From an uncultured Prevotellaceae bacterium (GTDB taxonomy: Bacteria; Bacteroidota; Bacteroidia; Bacteroidales; Muribaculaceae), in NCBI GenBank assembly GCA_900318865.1, contig ONMF01000003.1, forward strand, positions 1-64,000: a stretch of 64,000 nt of DNA, read 5' to 3'. How positions within the stretch are numbered: the stretch's first letter is position 1; every line of letters starts with the position of its first letter. The translations under genes were made by a program, and so were the position numbers. A model generated the notes under the pieces. It searched no databases, was not told the DNA's origin, and saw nothing but the letters and a program-made list of their open reading frames with translations. Positions 17,589 to 25,193 of the stretch are shown piece after piece.

Positions 17589-17619
17589 CAAAATTACGAA
17601 ACTATCGTGAGAAAAACAA
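17589..17619 (-). promoter_or_regulatory. Promoter directly abutting the importer operon start codon
   Basis: On the minus strand, -33 TTG at 17619-17617, 20 bases, -7 TAATTTTG at 17596-17589. The ATG begins at 17584, four bases past the box, predicting a leaderless or near-leaderless message. Confidence 0.6.
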
Positions 17620-17640
17620 TCTTATGGCGTTTCAACAGGC

Positions 17641-18558
17641 TCACAACGGCGGCTGCACGACACCGTTGTCTTTCCTGTACTGAGCCGGAGTGACGCCGGT
17701 CATGCGCTTGAAAAACTTGCTGAAAAAACTGGGATTGGGGAAGTTCATCTCTTCACTCACCTGCACCACTTGCTTGGTTGTGTGCAGCAATTCGGCCTTG
17801 CAGCGCGTCACAAGCGCCTCGTCAATCCAGTGCTTGGCGGTGTGCCCGCTCACCCGCTTCACGATGGTGCCCATGTAGCGCGGAGTGAGGCACAGCCGCC
17901 CTGCATAATAGTCGATGGTGTGCTGCTCATGGGCATGGTTGCTCACCAGCTGCAAGAATTCGGCCAGCAGCTGTTGCTCACGCGACGCGACCGTGCGCAA
18001 TTCTGCCTCCTGGCGCTGCCACAAGTGGTTCACGTTCCACAGCAGGGCCCCTATCAGATGCAGTGTGGTGGGCAGGCTGGGCTCGGGGAGTGTGGTGGTG
18101 ACATAAATCAGGCGATGAAGTTCATCAATCAACTGGAGTTGTTCGTCGTCAAGATGCACACAGAAGTCGCGCAAGTGTCCGTCGAATGCCTTGGGAATGT
18201 GGTTGCCCACTGCCAGCCCGAATAATTCATCGGTCATCGACAGCCCGAGGCCCATCACTTGCTCGGGCAACGAGTCGAACTGCACAATGCTCCGCCCGGC
18301 AATAAACATCAGGTCACCGGCCACATAATGACGCTGCACCATGTTCACCACCGGGTCGGTATGGCCTTCCTTGAGAACAATGATACGCATTTCGGGCATC
18401 AGCATGGGCCCGCTTGTCAGGGTGCTTTTGAGCAGCGACACCTTCATGTGCCGCGCCACAGCCAGATTCTGCGTGATGAAATGATTGGCCATTTGTTCGT
18501 CAAAACCATCAAGCAATGGCTTGAGGTCGGCCAATGAGAATGTCTGCATCCGTTTCAT
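17641..18558 (-). CDS. AraC-family transcriptional regulator
   Basis: A 305-residue regulator. The ORF is open far upstream, but the start at 18558 (MKRMQTFSLADLKPLL) is preferred because the extension runs antisense over the TolC gene. The N-terminal two thirds resemble the cupin-like sensing domain of Bacteroidetes AraC proteins (LLKSTLTSGPMLMPEMRI). The C-terminal 100 residues hold two helix-turn-helix units: TIDYYAGRLCLTPRYMGTIV and QVSEEMNFPNPSFFSKFFKR, ending TGVTPAQYRKD. It is divergent from the efflux operon (18727 onward) across 168 bases and upstream of the importer on its own strand, so it may control either; the divergent arrangement favours the efflux operon. Confidence 0.9.
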   Translation of the reverse strand: MKRMQTFSLADLKPLLDGFDEQMANHFITQNLAVARHMKVSLLKSTLTSGPMLMPEMRIIVLKEGHTDPVVNMVQRHYVAGDLMFIAGRSIVQFDSLPEQVMGLGLSMTDELFGLAVGNHIPKAFDGHLRDFCVHLDDEQLQLIDELHRLIYVTTTLPEPSLPTTLHLIGALLWNVNHLWQRQEAELRTVASREQQLLAEFLQLVSNHAHEQHTIDYYAGRLCLTPRYMGTIVKRVSGHTAKHWIDEALVTRCKAELLHTTKQVVQVSEEMNFPNPSFFSKFFKRMTGVTPAQYRKDNGVVQPPL

Positions 18559-18583
18559 GATTGAATTTACGCTATATCCGACA

Positions 18584-18591
18584 CAAAGATA
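18584..18591 (-). promoter_or_regulatory. Likely -7 element of the AraC regulator gene
   Basis: TATCTTTG on the minus strand at 18591-18584, 26 bases from the start codon. A correctly spaced TTG is not seen, as is common for regulated promoters. Confidence 0.45.
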
Positions 18592-18688
18592 ACGCAAAAA
18601 AGATAAATATTGCACCGAATAGCAAATTTTCGAACAAAAAGAACATTTATTCATCCTTACGGATAACACACCCACTCTCAAAATAATG

Positions 18689-18696
18689 TAACTTTG
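18689..18696 (+). promoter_or_regulatory. Likely -7 element of the efflux operon
   Basis: TAACTTTG at 18689-18696, 30 bases before the TolC start. No TTG lies at the expected -33 position, which would fit a promoter that needs an activator such as the divergent AraC protein. Confidence 0.5.
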
Positions 18697-18726
18697 CGAC
18701 ATGAAAACCAAACCAATCGCTGTCAA

Positions 18727-20001
18727 ATGAAAAAAATAGCTTTTCTGGTTGCCTCGGCACTCTTGACCCTGACGGGCTACGCACACACCACGCTGCAGCA
18801 GTGCCAGCAGGCCGCCGAGCAAAACTACCCGCTCATCAGGCAGTACGACCTCATAGGCAGCACCGCCGAGCTCACCGTGGCCAACATCGGGCGCGGCTGG
18901 TTGCCGCAGGTCACAGCCACGGCACAAGCCACCCTGCAAAGCCGCGTCACTGCCTGGCCCGAGCAAATGCAGGCGCTCTTGCAGCAGATGGGGGTGGACT
19001 TGAAAGGAATCAAGAAAGACCAATACCGCATCGGCATCGACGTGAACCAGATGCTTTACGACGGCGGCAGCATCGCCCGGCAGCAGGAGATAGCACGGCG
19101 CCAGGCCGATGTGCAGCAGGCGCAGACCGACGTAGGCCTCTACGCTGTGCGGCAGCGTGTCAACGAACTCTACTTCGCATTGCTGCTGCTCGATGAGCAG
19201 CTGGCTCTGAACCGCGACCTGCAGACGCTGCTTGCCGCCAACGAGAAAAAACTGCAGTCGCTCTACAAGCGCGGAGTGGCCGCCGAATGTGATTACAACA
19301 CCGTCCGGGCCGAGCGACTCACCACCGAGCAGCAAACCACCGACTTATCGGCACAGCGGGCCACACTGGCACGCCTGCTGAGTGCATTTTGCGGCATCGA
19401 GGTGGACAGTGTGGTCAAACCGGCAGTCACCCAAACCGACCCGCAGCTCAATCAACGGCCCGAATTGCGGCTGGCCGACGCGCAACTGCGGCTGGCCGAC
19501 GCACAAGAGCGCATGCTTGACACCGCTTTGCGCCCACGGCTCAGCCTTTTTGCGCAGGGCTATTATGGCTATCCGGGACTCAACATGTTTGACGACATGA
19601 TGCGCCACCGCTGGACGCTCAACGGCCTGGTGGGAGCACGGCTCACATGGAACATCGGCGCGCTCTATACCCGACGAAACGACAAAGCCAAGCTGCAACT
19701 GCAACGCCTCCAGGCCGAAAACAGCCGCGATGTGTTTCTGTTCAACAACCGGCTGCAGCAACAACAACAAACCGACGACATCGAGCGGCTGCGCACCATG
19801 GTCGAGGCCGACAACGAAATCATTCGGCTGCGCGCCTCGGTGCGCCATGCGGCCGAGTCGAAACTCAGCCACGGCATCATCGACGTGAACGAGCTCATCA
19901 AGGAAATCAACGCCGAAAACGCTGCCCGCGTGAAGCAATCCATCCACCAAATTGAGATGCTCAAACAGATTTACGACCTCAAATACACGACCAACCAATG
20001 A
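18727..20001 (+). CDS. TolC-like outer-membrane efflux protein
   Basis: A 424-residue outer-membrane factor. The ATG at 18727 gives signal MKKIAFLVASALLTLTGYA; an in-frame TTG further upstream overlaps the -7 box and is rejected. The chain shows the two-fold repeat of long alpha-helices typical of the family (VRQRVNELYFALLLLDEQL in the first half; helical heptads around 360-424 in the second) with the short beta segment LTWNIGALYTRRNDKAK before the last helices. It would form the trimeric exit duct for the pump encoded downstream. The stop overlaps the next start (ATGA), so translation is coupled to the HlyD gene. Confidence 0.9.
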   Translation: MKKIAFLVASALLTLTGYAHTTLQQCQQAAEQNYPLIRQYDLIGSTAELTVANIGRGWLPQVTATAQATLQSRVTAWPEQMQALLQQMGVDLKGIKKDQYRIGIDVNQMLYDGGSIARQQEIARRQADVQQAQTDVGLYAVRQRVNELYFALLLLDEQLALNRDLQTLLAANEKKLQSLYKRGVAAECDYNTVRAERLTTEQQTTDLSAQRATLARLLSAFCGIEVDSVVKPAVTQTDPQLNQRPELRLADAQLRLADAQERMLDTALRPRLSLFAQGYYGYPGLNMFDDMMRHRWTLNGLVGARLTWNIGALYTRRNDKAKLQLQRLQAENSRDVFLFNNRLQQQQQTDDIERLRTMVEADNEIIRLRASVRHAAESKLSHGIIDVNELIKEINAENAARVKQSIHQIEMLKQIYDLKYTTNQ

Positions 20002-20963
20002 ACCACAATATGAAAAATCCATCATTCTTCAAGTCTCTGTGCGCTTTCGCGGCCATGATGCTATTGCTCACGGGGTGTTCCAAGAAAGAACAGCAGCACG
20101 ACGCCACCGGCACCTTTGAGGCCACCGAAGTCACCATTGCGGCCAAAGCCACCGGCCAGTTGCAGCAGTTTCTTGTGACCGAGGGACAAGAAGTCGCCGC
20201 CAACGCACAGGTGGGGCAAATCGATGACACGCAGCTGCGCTTGCAGCGCACCCAGCTCGAAAGCACCAAAAAACAACTCGCCGCATCCCGTGGAGCCACC
20301 ACCAGCCGCCAGCTCGACCTCGACAAGCAGGTGGCCGGCCTGCGCCAGCAGATTGCCAACACCCGGCGCGAGCAGACCCGCTACCGCGAGCTCGTGGCCG
20401 ACGGCGCTGTGCCTAAAAAACAGCTCGACGACATCAACTATCAAATTGCGGTACACGAGCGCCAGCTGGCTGCCACGCAAGAGCAAGTGCGCAGCAACAA
20501 TGCCAGCCTGGCCGAGCAGGGGCAGAGCATCAACGCCCAAATCGAGGGCATCAACGTGCAGCAAGCCCAAATCGACGACCAGATTGCCAATGCGCAGGTG
20601 CTGGCGCCCATCGGAGGCACTGTGATTGAGAAATATGTGGAGCAGGGCGAATTTGTGACCACAGGAAAACCGCTGTTCAAGATGGCCGACACGCGCCAGA
20701 TGACCCTGCGGGCCTACGTCACCTCGGCACAGCTGCAACAAGTGCGCGTGGGCCAGAAGGTGAAGGTGATGACCGACTACGGCAACAACCAGGGGCAGAC
20801 CTACGACGGCACCGTGACATGGATTTCGCCCAAGTCGGAATTTACACCGAAAACCATTGTCACCGAAGACGAGCGGGCCGACCTGGTCTACGCCGTGAAG
20901 ATTGCCGTTGCCAACACCGACGGGGGCATCAAGATGGGCATGTACGGAAAAGTGAAACTCTGA
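19998..20963 (+). CDS. HlyD/MFP-family periplasmic adaptor lipoprotein
   Basis: A 321-residue adaptor with signal sequence ending LLLTGC (lipobox Cys 27). It has a biotinyl-lipoyl-like first strand set (EVTIAAKATGQLQQFLVTEG), a coiled-coil hairpin from about 75 to 190 with the turn at ELVADGAVPKKQLDD, the returning lipoyl half (VLAPIGGTVIEKYVEQGEFV) and a barrel domain ending KMGMYGKVKL. It links the inner-membrane ABC pump to TolC. It overlaps the TolC gene by four bases and is followed after 19 bases by the ATPase gene; that gap contains a run of eight G. Confidence 0.92.
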   Translation: MNHNMKNPSFFKSLCAFAAMMLLLTGCSKKEQQHDATGTFEATEVTIAAKATGQLQQFLVTEGQEVAANAQVGQIDDTQLRLQRTQLESTKKQLAASRGATTSRQLDLDKQVAGLRQQIANTRREQTRYRELVADGAVPKKQLDDINYQIAVHERQLAATQEQVRSNNASLAEQGQSINAQIEGINVQQAQIDDQIANAQVLAPIGGTVIEKYVEQGEFVTTGKPLFKMADTRQMTLRAYVTSAQLQQVRVGQKVKVMTDYGNNQGQTYDGTVTWISPKSEFTPKTIVTEDERADLVYAVKIAVANTDGGIKMGMYGKVKL

Positions 20964-20982
20964 GACGCGGGGGGGGCGAGCC

Positions 20983-22443
20983 ATGAACTGCATCGAAATC
21001 AAGGACTTGTCGAAATCCTACGGACCCGTGACGGCACTTCACCGGGTTTCGTTCGACGTCGAACGCGGCGAGGTGTTCGGCCTCATCGGGCCCGACGGAG
21101 CCGGCAAGACCACCCTCTACAGGCTCTTGTGCACGCTGCTCTTGCCCGACACTGGCAGCGCCACAGTCGACGGCTACGATGTGGTGAGCCAGATGGACAA
21201 GGTGCGACGGTGCATCGGCTACATGCCGGGGCGGTTCTCGCTTTATCAAGACCTCACGGTGCAGGAAAATCTCGAATTTTTCGCCACCCTTTTCGGAACC
21301 ACCATCGACGAGGGCTACGACACCATCCGCGCCATTTATTCGCAAATTGAGCGCTTCCGCAACCGCAAGGCGGGAGCACTGTCGGGCGGCATGAAACAGA
21401 AGCTGGCACTCTCGTGCGCCCTGGTGCACAAGCCCAGCGTGCTGCTGCTCGACGAACCCACCACCGGCGTCGACCCCGTGAGCCGAAAAGAACTGTGGCA
21501 AATGCTGCTCTCGCTCAAGGAGCACGGCATCACCATCGTGGCATCGACACCCTACCTCGACGAGGTGCGATGCTGCGAGCGGGTGGCATTTCTCGACCAG
21601 GGACGCTTGCAAGGCGTAGGCACACCGGCCCACATTCTGGAACGCTTTGCCAGCGTTTTCAATCCGCCGGGCATCAATCATTCGGGCAACGGCGAAATTG
21701 CTTCCGACAATGTCATCGAAGTGGAGCATTTGGTCAAAGCCTTCGGCGACTTCCACGCTGTGGACGACATCAGCTTCGCCGTGCGTCGCGGAGAGATTTT
21801 CGGTTTCTTGGGGGCCAACGGAGCCGGCAAGACCACTGCCATGCACATGCTCACCGGCCTCAACCAGCCCACCGGCGGCACCGGCCGGGTAGCAGGCTTT
21901 GACATCCGCACCGAGCACGAGCAAATCAAGCGGCACATCGGCTACATGAGCCAGCGGTTCTCGCTCTACGACGACCTGACGGTGGCCGAGAACATCAGGC
22001 TCTTTGCCGGCATCTACGGCATGAGCGATGACGACATTGAACGCAAGACCGACGAGTTGCTCGAAAAACTGGACTTTGCCGCCCACAAGCACCATCTGGT
22101 GGCATCGCTGCCGCTGGGATGGAAGCAGAAACTGGCTTTCTCGGTATCGATTTTCCATGAGCCCGACATTGTGTTTCTCGACGAGCCAACCGGCGGGGTT
22201 GACCCCGCCACTCGGCGTCAGTTCTGGGAACTCATCTACGATGCGGCGGCACGCGGCATCACGGTGTTTGTCACCACCCACTACATGGACGAGGCCGAAT
22301 ACTGCGACCGTATCTCCATCATGGTCGACGGTAAAATCAAGGCCATGGGCACACCGGCCGAGCTCAAACAAGAATTTAACCAGCCCGACATGGACCATGT
22401 GTTCACCCACTTGGCGCGTCAGGCCACACGCTCAAGCGATTAG
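20983..22443 (+). CDS. Tandem-ATPase subunit of an ABC-2 efflux pump (YbhF-like)
   Basis: A 486-residue protein with two fused ATP-binding domains. Domain 1: Walker A GPDGAGKTTL near 34, signature LSGGMKQKL, Walker B VLLLDEPTTGVDP. Domain 2: Walker A GANGAGKTTAM near 281, a degenerate signature SLPLGWKQKL and Walker B IVFLDEPTGGVDP. The Asp in GPDGAGKT and the LPLG variant both occur in YbhF-type pumps, so the second site may be the weaker or regulatory one. Together with two ABC-2 permeases, HlyD and TolC, it forms a tripartite exporter likely to act on drugs, bile-type compounds or envelope substrates; the cargo is not evident. Confidence 0.93.
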   Translation: MNCIEIKDLSKSYGPVTALHRVSFDVERGEVFGLIGPDGAGKTTLYRLLCTLLLPDTGSATVDGYDVVSQMDKVRRCIGYMPGRFSLYQDLTVQENLEFFATLFGTTIDEGYDTIRAIYSQIERFRNRKAGALSGGMKQKLALSCALVHKPSVLLLDEPTTGVDPVSRKELWQMLLSLKEHGITIVASTPYLDEVRCCERVAFLDQGRLQGVGTPAHILERFASVFNPPGINHSGNGEIASDNVIEVEHLVKAFGDFHAVDDISFAVRRGEIFGFLGANGAGKTTAMHMLTGLNQPTGGTGRVAGFDIRTEHEQIKRHIGYMSQRFSLYDDLTVAENIRLFAGIYGMSDDDIERKTDELLEKLDFAAHKHHLVASLPLGWKQKLAFSVSIFHEPDIVFLDEPTGGVDPATRRQFWELIYDAAARGITVFVTTHYMDEAEYCDRISIMVDGKIKAMGTPAELKQEFNQPDMDHVFTHLARQATRSSD

Positions 22444-22448
22444 GCACC

Positions 22449-23507
22449 ATGAAGCAGTTTATGAGTTTCGTCATCAAGGAAGCACGCCACATCGTGCGCG
22501 ACCGCCGCACCATGCTCATCCTCTTCGGCATGCCGGTGGTGCTGATGCTGCTGTTCGGCTTTGCCATCACCACCGATGTGCGCAATGTGCGCACCGTGGT
22601 GGTCACCTCGTCCATCGACCACCGCACTCAGCAGGCCGTCGACCGGCTGGCCGCATCACCCTACTTCATCATTACCGCCTCAGCGCCCACGCCGGCCGAT
22701 GCCGAGCGACTCATCCGCAACCAGAAAGCCGACCTGGCCATCGTCTTCGCACCCGACTTCGCATCGAAGGGCTCGAGCGTGCAATTCATGGTCGATGGCA
22801 GCGACCCCAACATGGCCCAGCAATGGACCACCTATGCACTCCAGACCATCGCCAACCCCGATGCCGCGGCGGTGAACATGAAGATGCTCTATAACCCGCA
22901 GATGAAGTCGGCCTACAACTTTGTGCCGGCCATCATGGGCATGCTACTTATGCTCATCTGCGCCATGATGACCAGTATCTCCATCGTGCGCGAGAAGGAG
23001 AAGGGCACCATGGAGGTGCTGCTGGTGTCGCCGGTCAAGCCGCTGATGATTATCGCAGCAAAAGCCGTGCCCTACTTGCTGCTGGCTGTGGCCATCTTGG
23101 CGTGTATCCTGCTCATGGCCCGCTATGTGCTGCTGGTGCCGCTGCAGGGCTCGCTGGTGTGGATAGTGGCCATTTCGGTGCTCTACATCGTGCTGGCGCT
23201 GTCGCTGGGGCTCATCATCAGCAATGTGGCGCGCACCCAGCTTGTGGCTCTGCTGCTCTCGGCCATGGTGCTGCTCATGCCCATCGTCATGCTTTCGGGC
23301 ATGCTGTTCCCGGTCGAGTCGATGCCGCGCGTGCTGCAGTGGGTGTCGGCGGTGATTCCGCCACGCTACTACATCCAGGCCATGCGCAAGCTCATGATTA
23401 TGGGTGTGGGCGTGGAGCAGGTGGCTCGCGAGGTAACCATTCTTGCCGGCATGACGGCCGCGTTGCTGGCCGTGGCACTGCTGAAATTTAACAAGCGTCT
23501 TGAATAA
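22449..23507 (+). CDS. ABC-2 type permease, first of two (YbhS-like)
   Basis: A 352-residue membrane protein. One span near residues 18-40 (MLILFGMPVVLMLLFGFAI) is followed by a large outer domain of about 130 residues, then five spans. The inner loop SIVREKEKGTMEVLLVSPVKP at about 176-196 is the ABC-2 coupling motif that contacts the ATPase, and LSGMLFPVESMPRVLQWVS is the usual late motif. It starts five bases after the ATPase gene. It would pair with the next gene product as a heterodimeric pore. Confidence 0.92.
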   Translation: MKQFMSFVIKEARHIVRDRRTMLILFGMPVVLMLLFGFAITTDVRNVRTVVVTSSIDHRTQQAVDRLAASPYFIITASAPTPADAERLIRNQKADLAIVFAPDFASKGSSVQFMVDGSDPNMAQQWTTYALQTIANPDAAAVNMKMLYNPQMKSAYNFVPAIMGMLLMLICAMMTSISIVREKEKGTMEVLLVSPVKPLMIIAAKAVPYLLLAVAILACILLMARYVLLVPLQGSLVWIVAISVLYIVLALSLGLIISNVARTQLVALLLSAMVLLMPIVMLSGMLFPVESMPRVLQWVSAVIPPRYYIQAMRKLMIMGVGVEQVAREVTILAGMTAALLAVALLKFNKRLE

Positions 23508-23519
23508 ACCGCCCTAGCC

Positions 23520-24599
23520 ATGACACTGAAGTATCTCATACAAAAAGAATTCCTGCAAATCAAGCGCAACGCATTCCTGCCGCGGCTCATCGTAGCATTT
23601 CCCATCGTGGTGATGTGCGTGCTGCCGTGGATCATGAATATGGAGGTGAAAAACGTGGTGGTGGATGTGGTGGACAACGACCGCACCACGCAATCGCAAC
23701 GGCTTGTGCACAGCATCGAGGCCAGCAACTATTTCATCTTCGGCGGCCTCAAGCCCACCTACGCCCACGCTCTGCACGATGTGGAAACCAGCAAGGCCGA
23801 CGTGGTGCTGGTGATTCCCAGGCACTACAGCAAGCAGCTGGCCCAGCAGCGCGTGCCGCAGGTCCTCATCGCCGCCAATGCCGTCAACGGCACCAAGGGA
23901 GCCATGGGCAGTGCCTATCTGTCACAAATCGTCACCGGCTCGCTGCCGGCCCCCCACCATGCCGCGGTGGTGGCACAGCTCAATCTCTACAATAAGCATC
24001 AGGACTACAAATTGTTTATGATTCCGGCCCTGTTTGCCATTGTCATCATGCTCATGTGCGGCTTCCTGCCGGCCCTCAACATCGTGGGCGAGAAGGAGGC
24101 CGGCACCATCGAGCAAATCAACGTCACGCCGGTGAGCAAGTGGGCTTTCATTCTGGCCAAACTGATTCCTTACTGGATCATAGCGTTGTTTGTCATCACC
24201 GTGTGCCTGCTTCTGGCATGGGGCATCTATGGCATCACTTGCCGGGGAAGCGTGGCCTGGGTCTATGTGCTGGTGATGCTGCTGGCACTGTTTTGGAGCA
24301 GTTTCGGCCTGATTATCTCCAACTATAGCGACACCATGCAGCAGGCCATCTTCGTGATGTGGTTCTTTGTCGTGTCGATGCTGTTACTCAGCGGCCTGTT
24401 CACCCCCACCCGCTCCATGCCCCAGTGGGCCTACCTCACCACCTACGTCAACCCCATGCACTACTTCATCGATGCCATCCGCACGGTGTTTGTTCGCGGG
24501 GGCACTTGGCACAGCATAGCCCACCAGGCAGGGGCATTGCTGGCCATTGGCAGCGTCATGGCCGCGTGGGCCGTGCACAGCTACAAGAAAAACTCCTGA
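23520..24599 (+). CDS. ABC-2 type permease, second of two (YbhR-like)
   Basis: A 359-residue membrane protein with the same plan as its neighbour: one early span, an outer domain, then five spans. The coupling loop reads NIVGEKEAGTIEQINVTPVSK and the late motif LLLSGLFTPTRSMPQWAYL. It is the last gene of the five-gene pump operon. The intergenic stretch 24600-24700 has a weak hairpin (GCCGA with TCGGC, 24661-24681) but no clear T-run on this strand, so the terminator is uncertain. Confidence 0.92.
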   Translation: MTLKYLIQKEFLQIKRNAFLPRLIVAFPIVVMCVLPWIMNMEVKNVVVDVVDNDRTTQSQRLVHSIEASNYFIFGGLKPTYAHALHDVETSKADVVLVIPRHYSKQLAQQRVPQVLIAANAVNGTKGAMGSAYLSQIVTGSLPAPHHAAVVAQLNLYNKHQDYKLFMIPALFAIVIMLMCGFLPALNIVGEKEAGTIEQINVTPVSKWAFILAKLIPYWIIALFVITVCLLLAWGIYGITCRGSVAWVYVLVMLLALFWSSFGLIISNYSDTMQQAIFVMWFFVVSMLLLSGLFTPTRSMPQWAYLTTYVNPMHYFIDAIRTVFVRGGTWHSIAHQAGALLAIGSVMAAWAVHSYKKNS

Positions 24600-24701
24600 C
24601 GCATCCCGGCAGGCCACCCTGCATTTTTGCCATTCAAGTTTTTTTTGTAACGTTGGCTACGCCGAAGTTACTACACTCGGCATAAAAAAGAATAAATTCT
24701 T

Positions 24702-24731
24702 TTGTTCTGCTCTCGTTTTTTCGTAACTTTG
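24702..24731 (+). promoter_or_regulatory. Promoter for the 3D-domain and beta-galactosidase genes
   Basis: -33 TTG at 24702-24704, 19 bases, -7 TAACTTTG at 24724-24731; the first ATG is at 24754 or 24760. Confidence 0.65.
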
Positions 24732-24759
24732 TAGTTGCTATTCACCAAAACTAATGACT

Positions 24760-25170
24760 ATGAGGACCATTTTACTGGCCATTGCGGCCATCGTGGCGCT
24801 CACGGCCATGGGCCAAAAGCACACGCTTCGCGCCACAAAGTACCACCCGGGGATGGGCGGTGCGGGATGGGTTACCGCCAGCGGCGACCGTATCGACAAT
24901 GGAAAATTGAAAAACTATGAAATCCGCTGGGTGGCACTGTCGCCCGACATGTTCAGCCGCTATGGATTCAGGCTGGGCGACACCATCGAGGTGACCTGCG
25001 AAAGCGTGCCCAAGCTTAACGGGCTCTGGATTGTGAAGGACAAAATGGGACGGCGCATGCACAAACGCATCGACTTCCTGCTCCCACGGGGCGACAATTA
25101 CGGATTCACCCATACCTCAGTCACCATTGAGAAAGCCAACGACAAAGCCGAAGAACCCGATAACGACTAA
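24760..25170 (+). CDS. Exported 3D-domain (double-psi barrel-like) protein
   Basis: A 136-residue protein from ATG 24760 (MRTILLAIAAIVALTAMG signal); an ATG two codons upstream is equally possible. The mature part reads TASGDRID, then LSPDMFSRYGFRLGDTIEV and LNGLWIVKDKMGRRMHKRIDFLLP. The spacing of TASG, GDTIEV and a late conserved Asp matches what I know of 3D-domain proteins, named for three conserved aspartates and related to the MltA/RlpA barrel. Family members are linked to peptidoglycan binding or cleavage, but a lytic activity cannot be read here. It precedes the beta-galactosidase gene by 23 bases and probably shares its transcript. Confidence 0.65.
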   Translation: MRTILLAIAAIVALTAMGQKHTLRATKYHPGMGGAGWVTASGDRIDNGKLKNYEIRWVALSPDMFSRYGFRLGDTIEVTCESVPKLNGLWIVKDKMGRRMHKRIDFLLPRGDNYGFTHTSVTIEKANDKAEEPDND

Positions 25171-25193
25171 TCAATTAAAAAGAGAATATTTGT

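Noticed and set aside
18559..19335. N-terminal extension of the AraC regulator
   Set aside because: The frame stays open but covers the promoters and the TolC coding region; the family start is at 18558.
20969..20976. Run of eight G as a phase-variation tract before the pump ATPase
   Set aside because: It lies between genes and not in a coding frame; slippage would only shift spacing slightly. No sign of an invertible or frameshift switch.
20929..22410. 493-codon open frame on the minus strand
   Set aside because: Antisense to the tandem ATPase gene; no recognisable motif.
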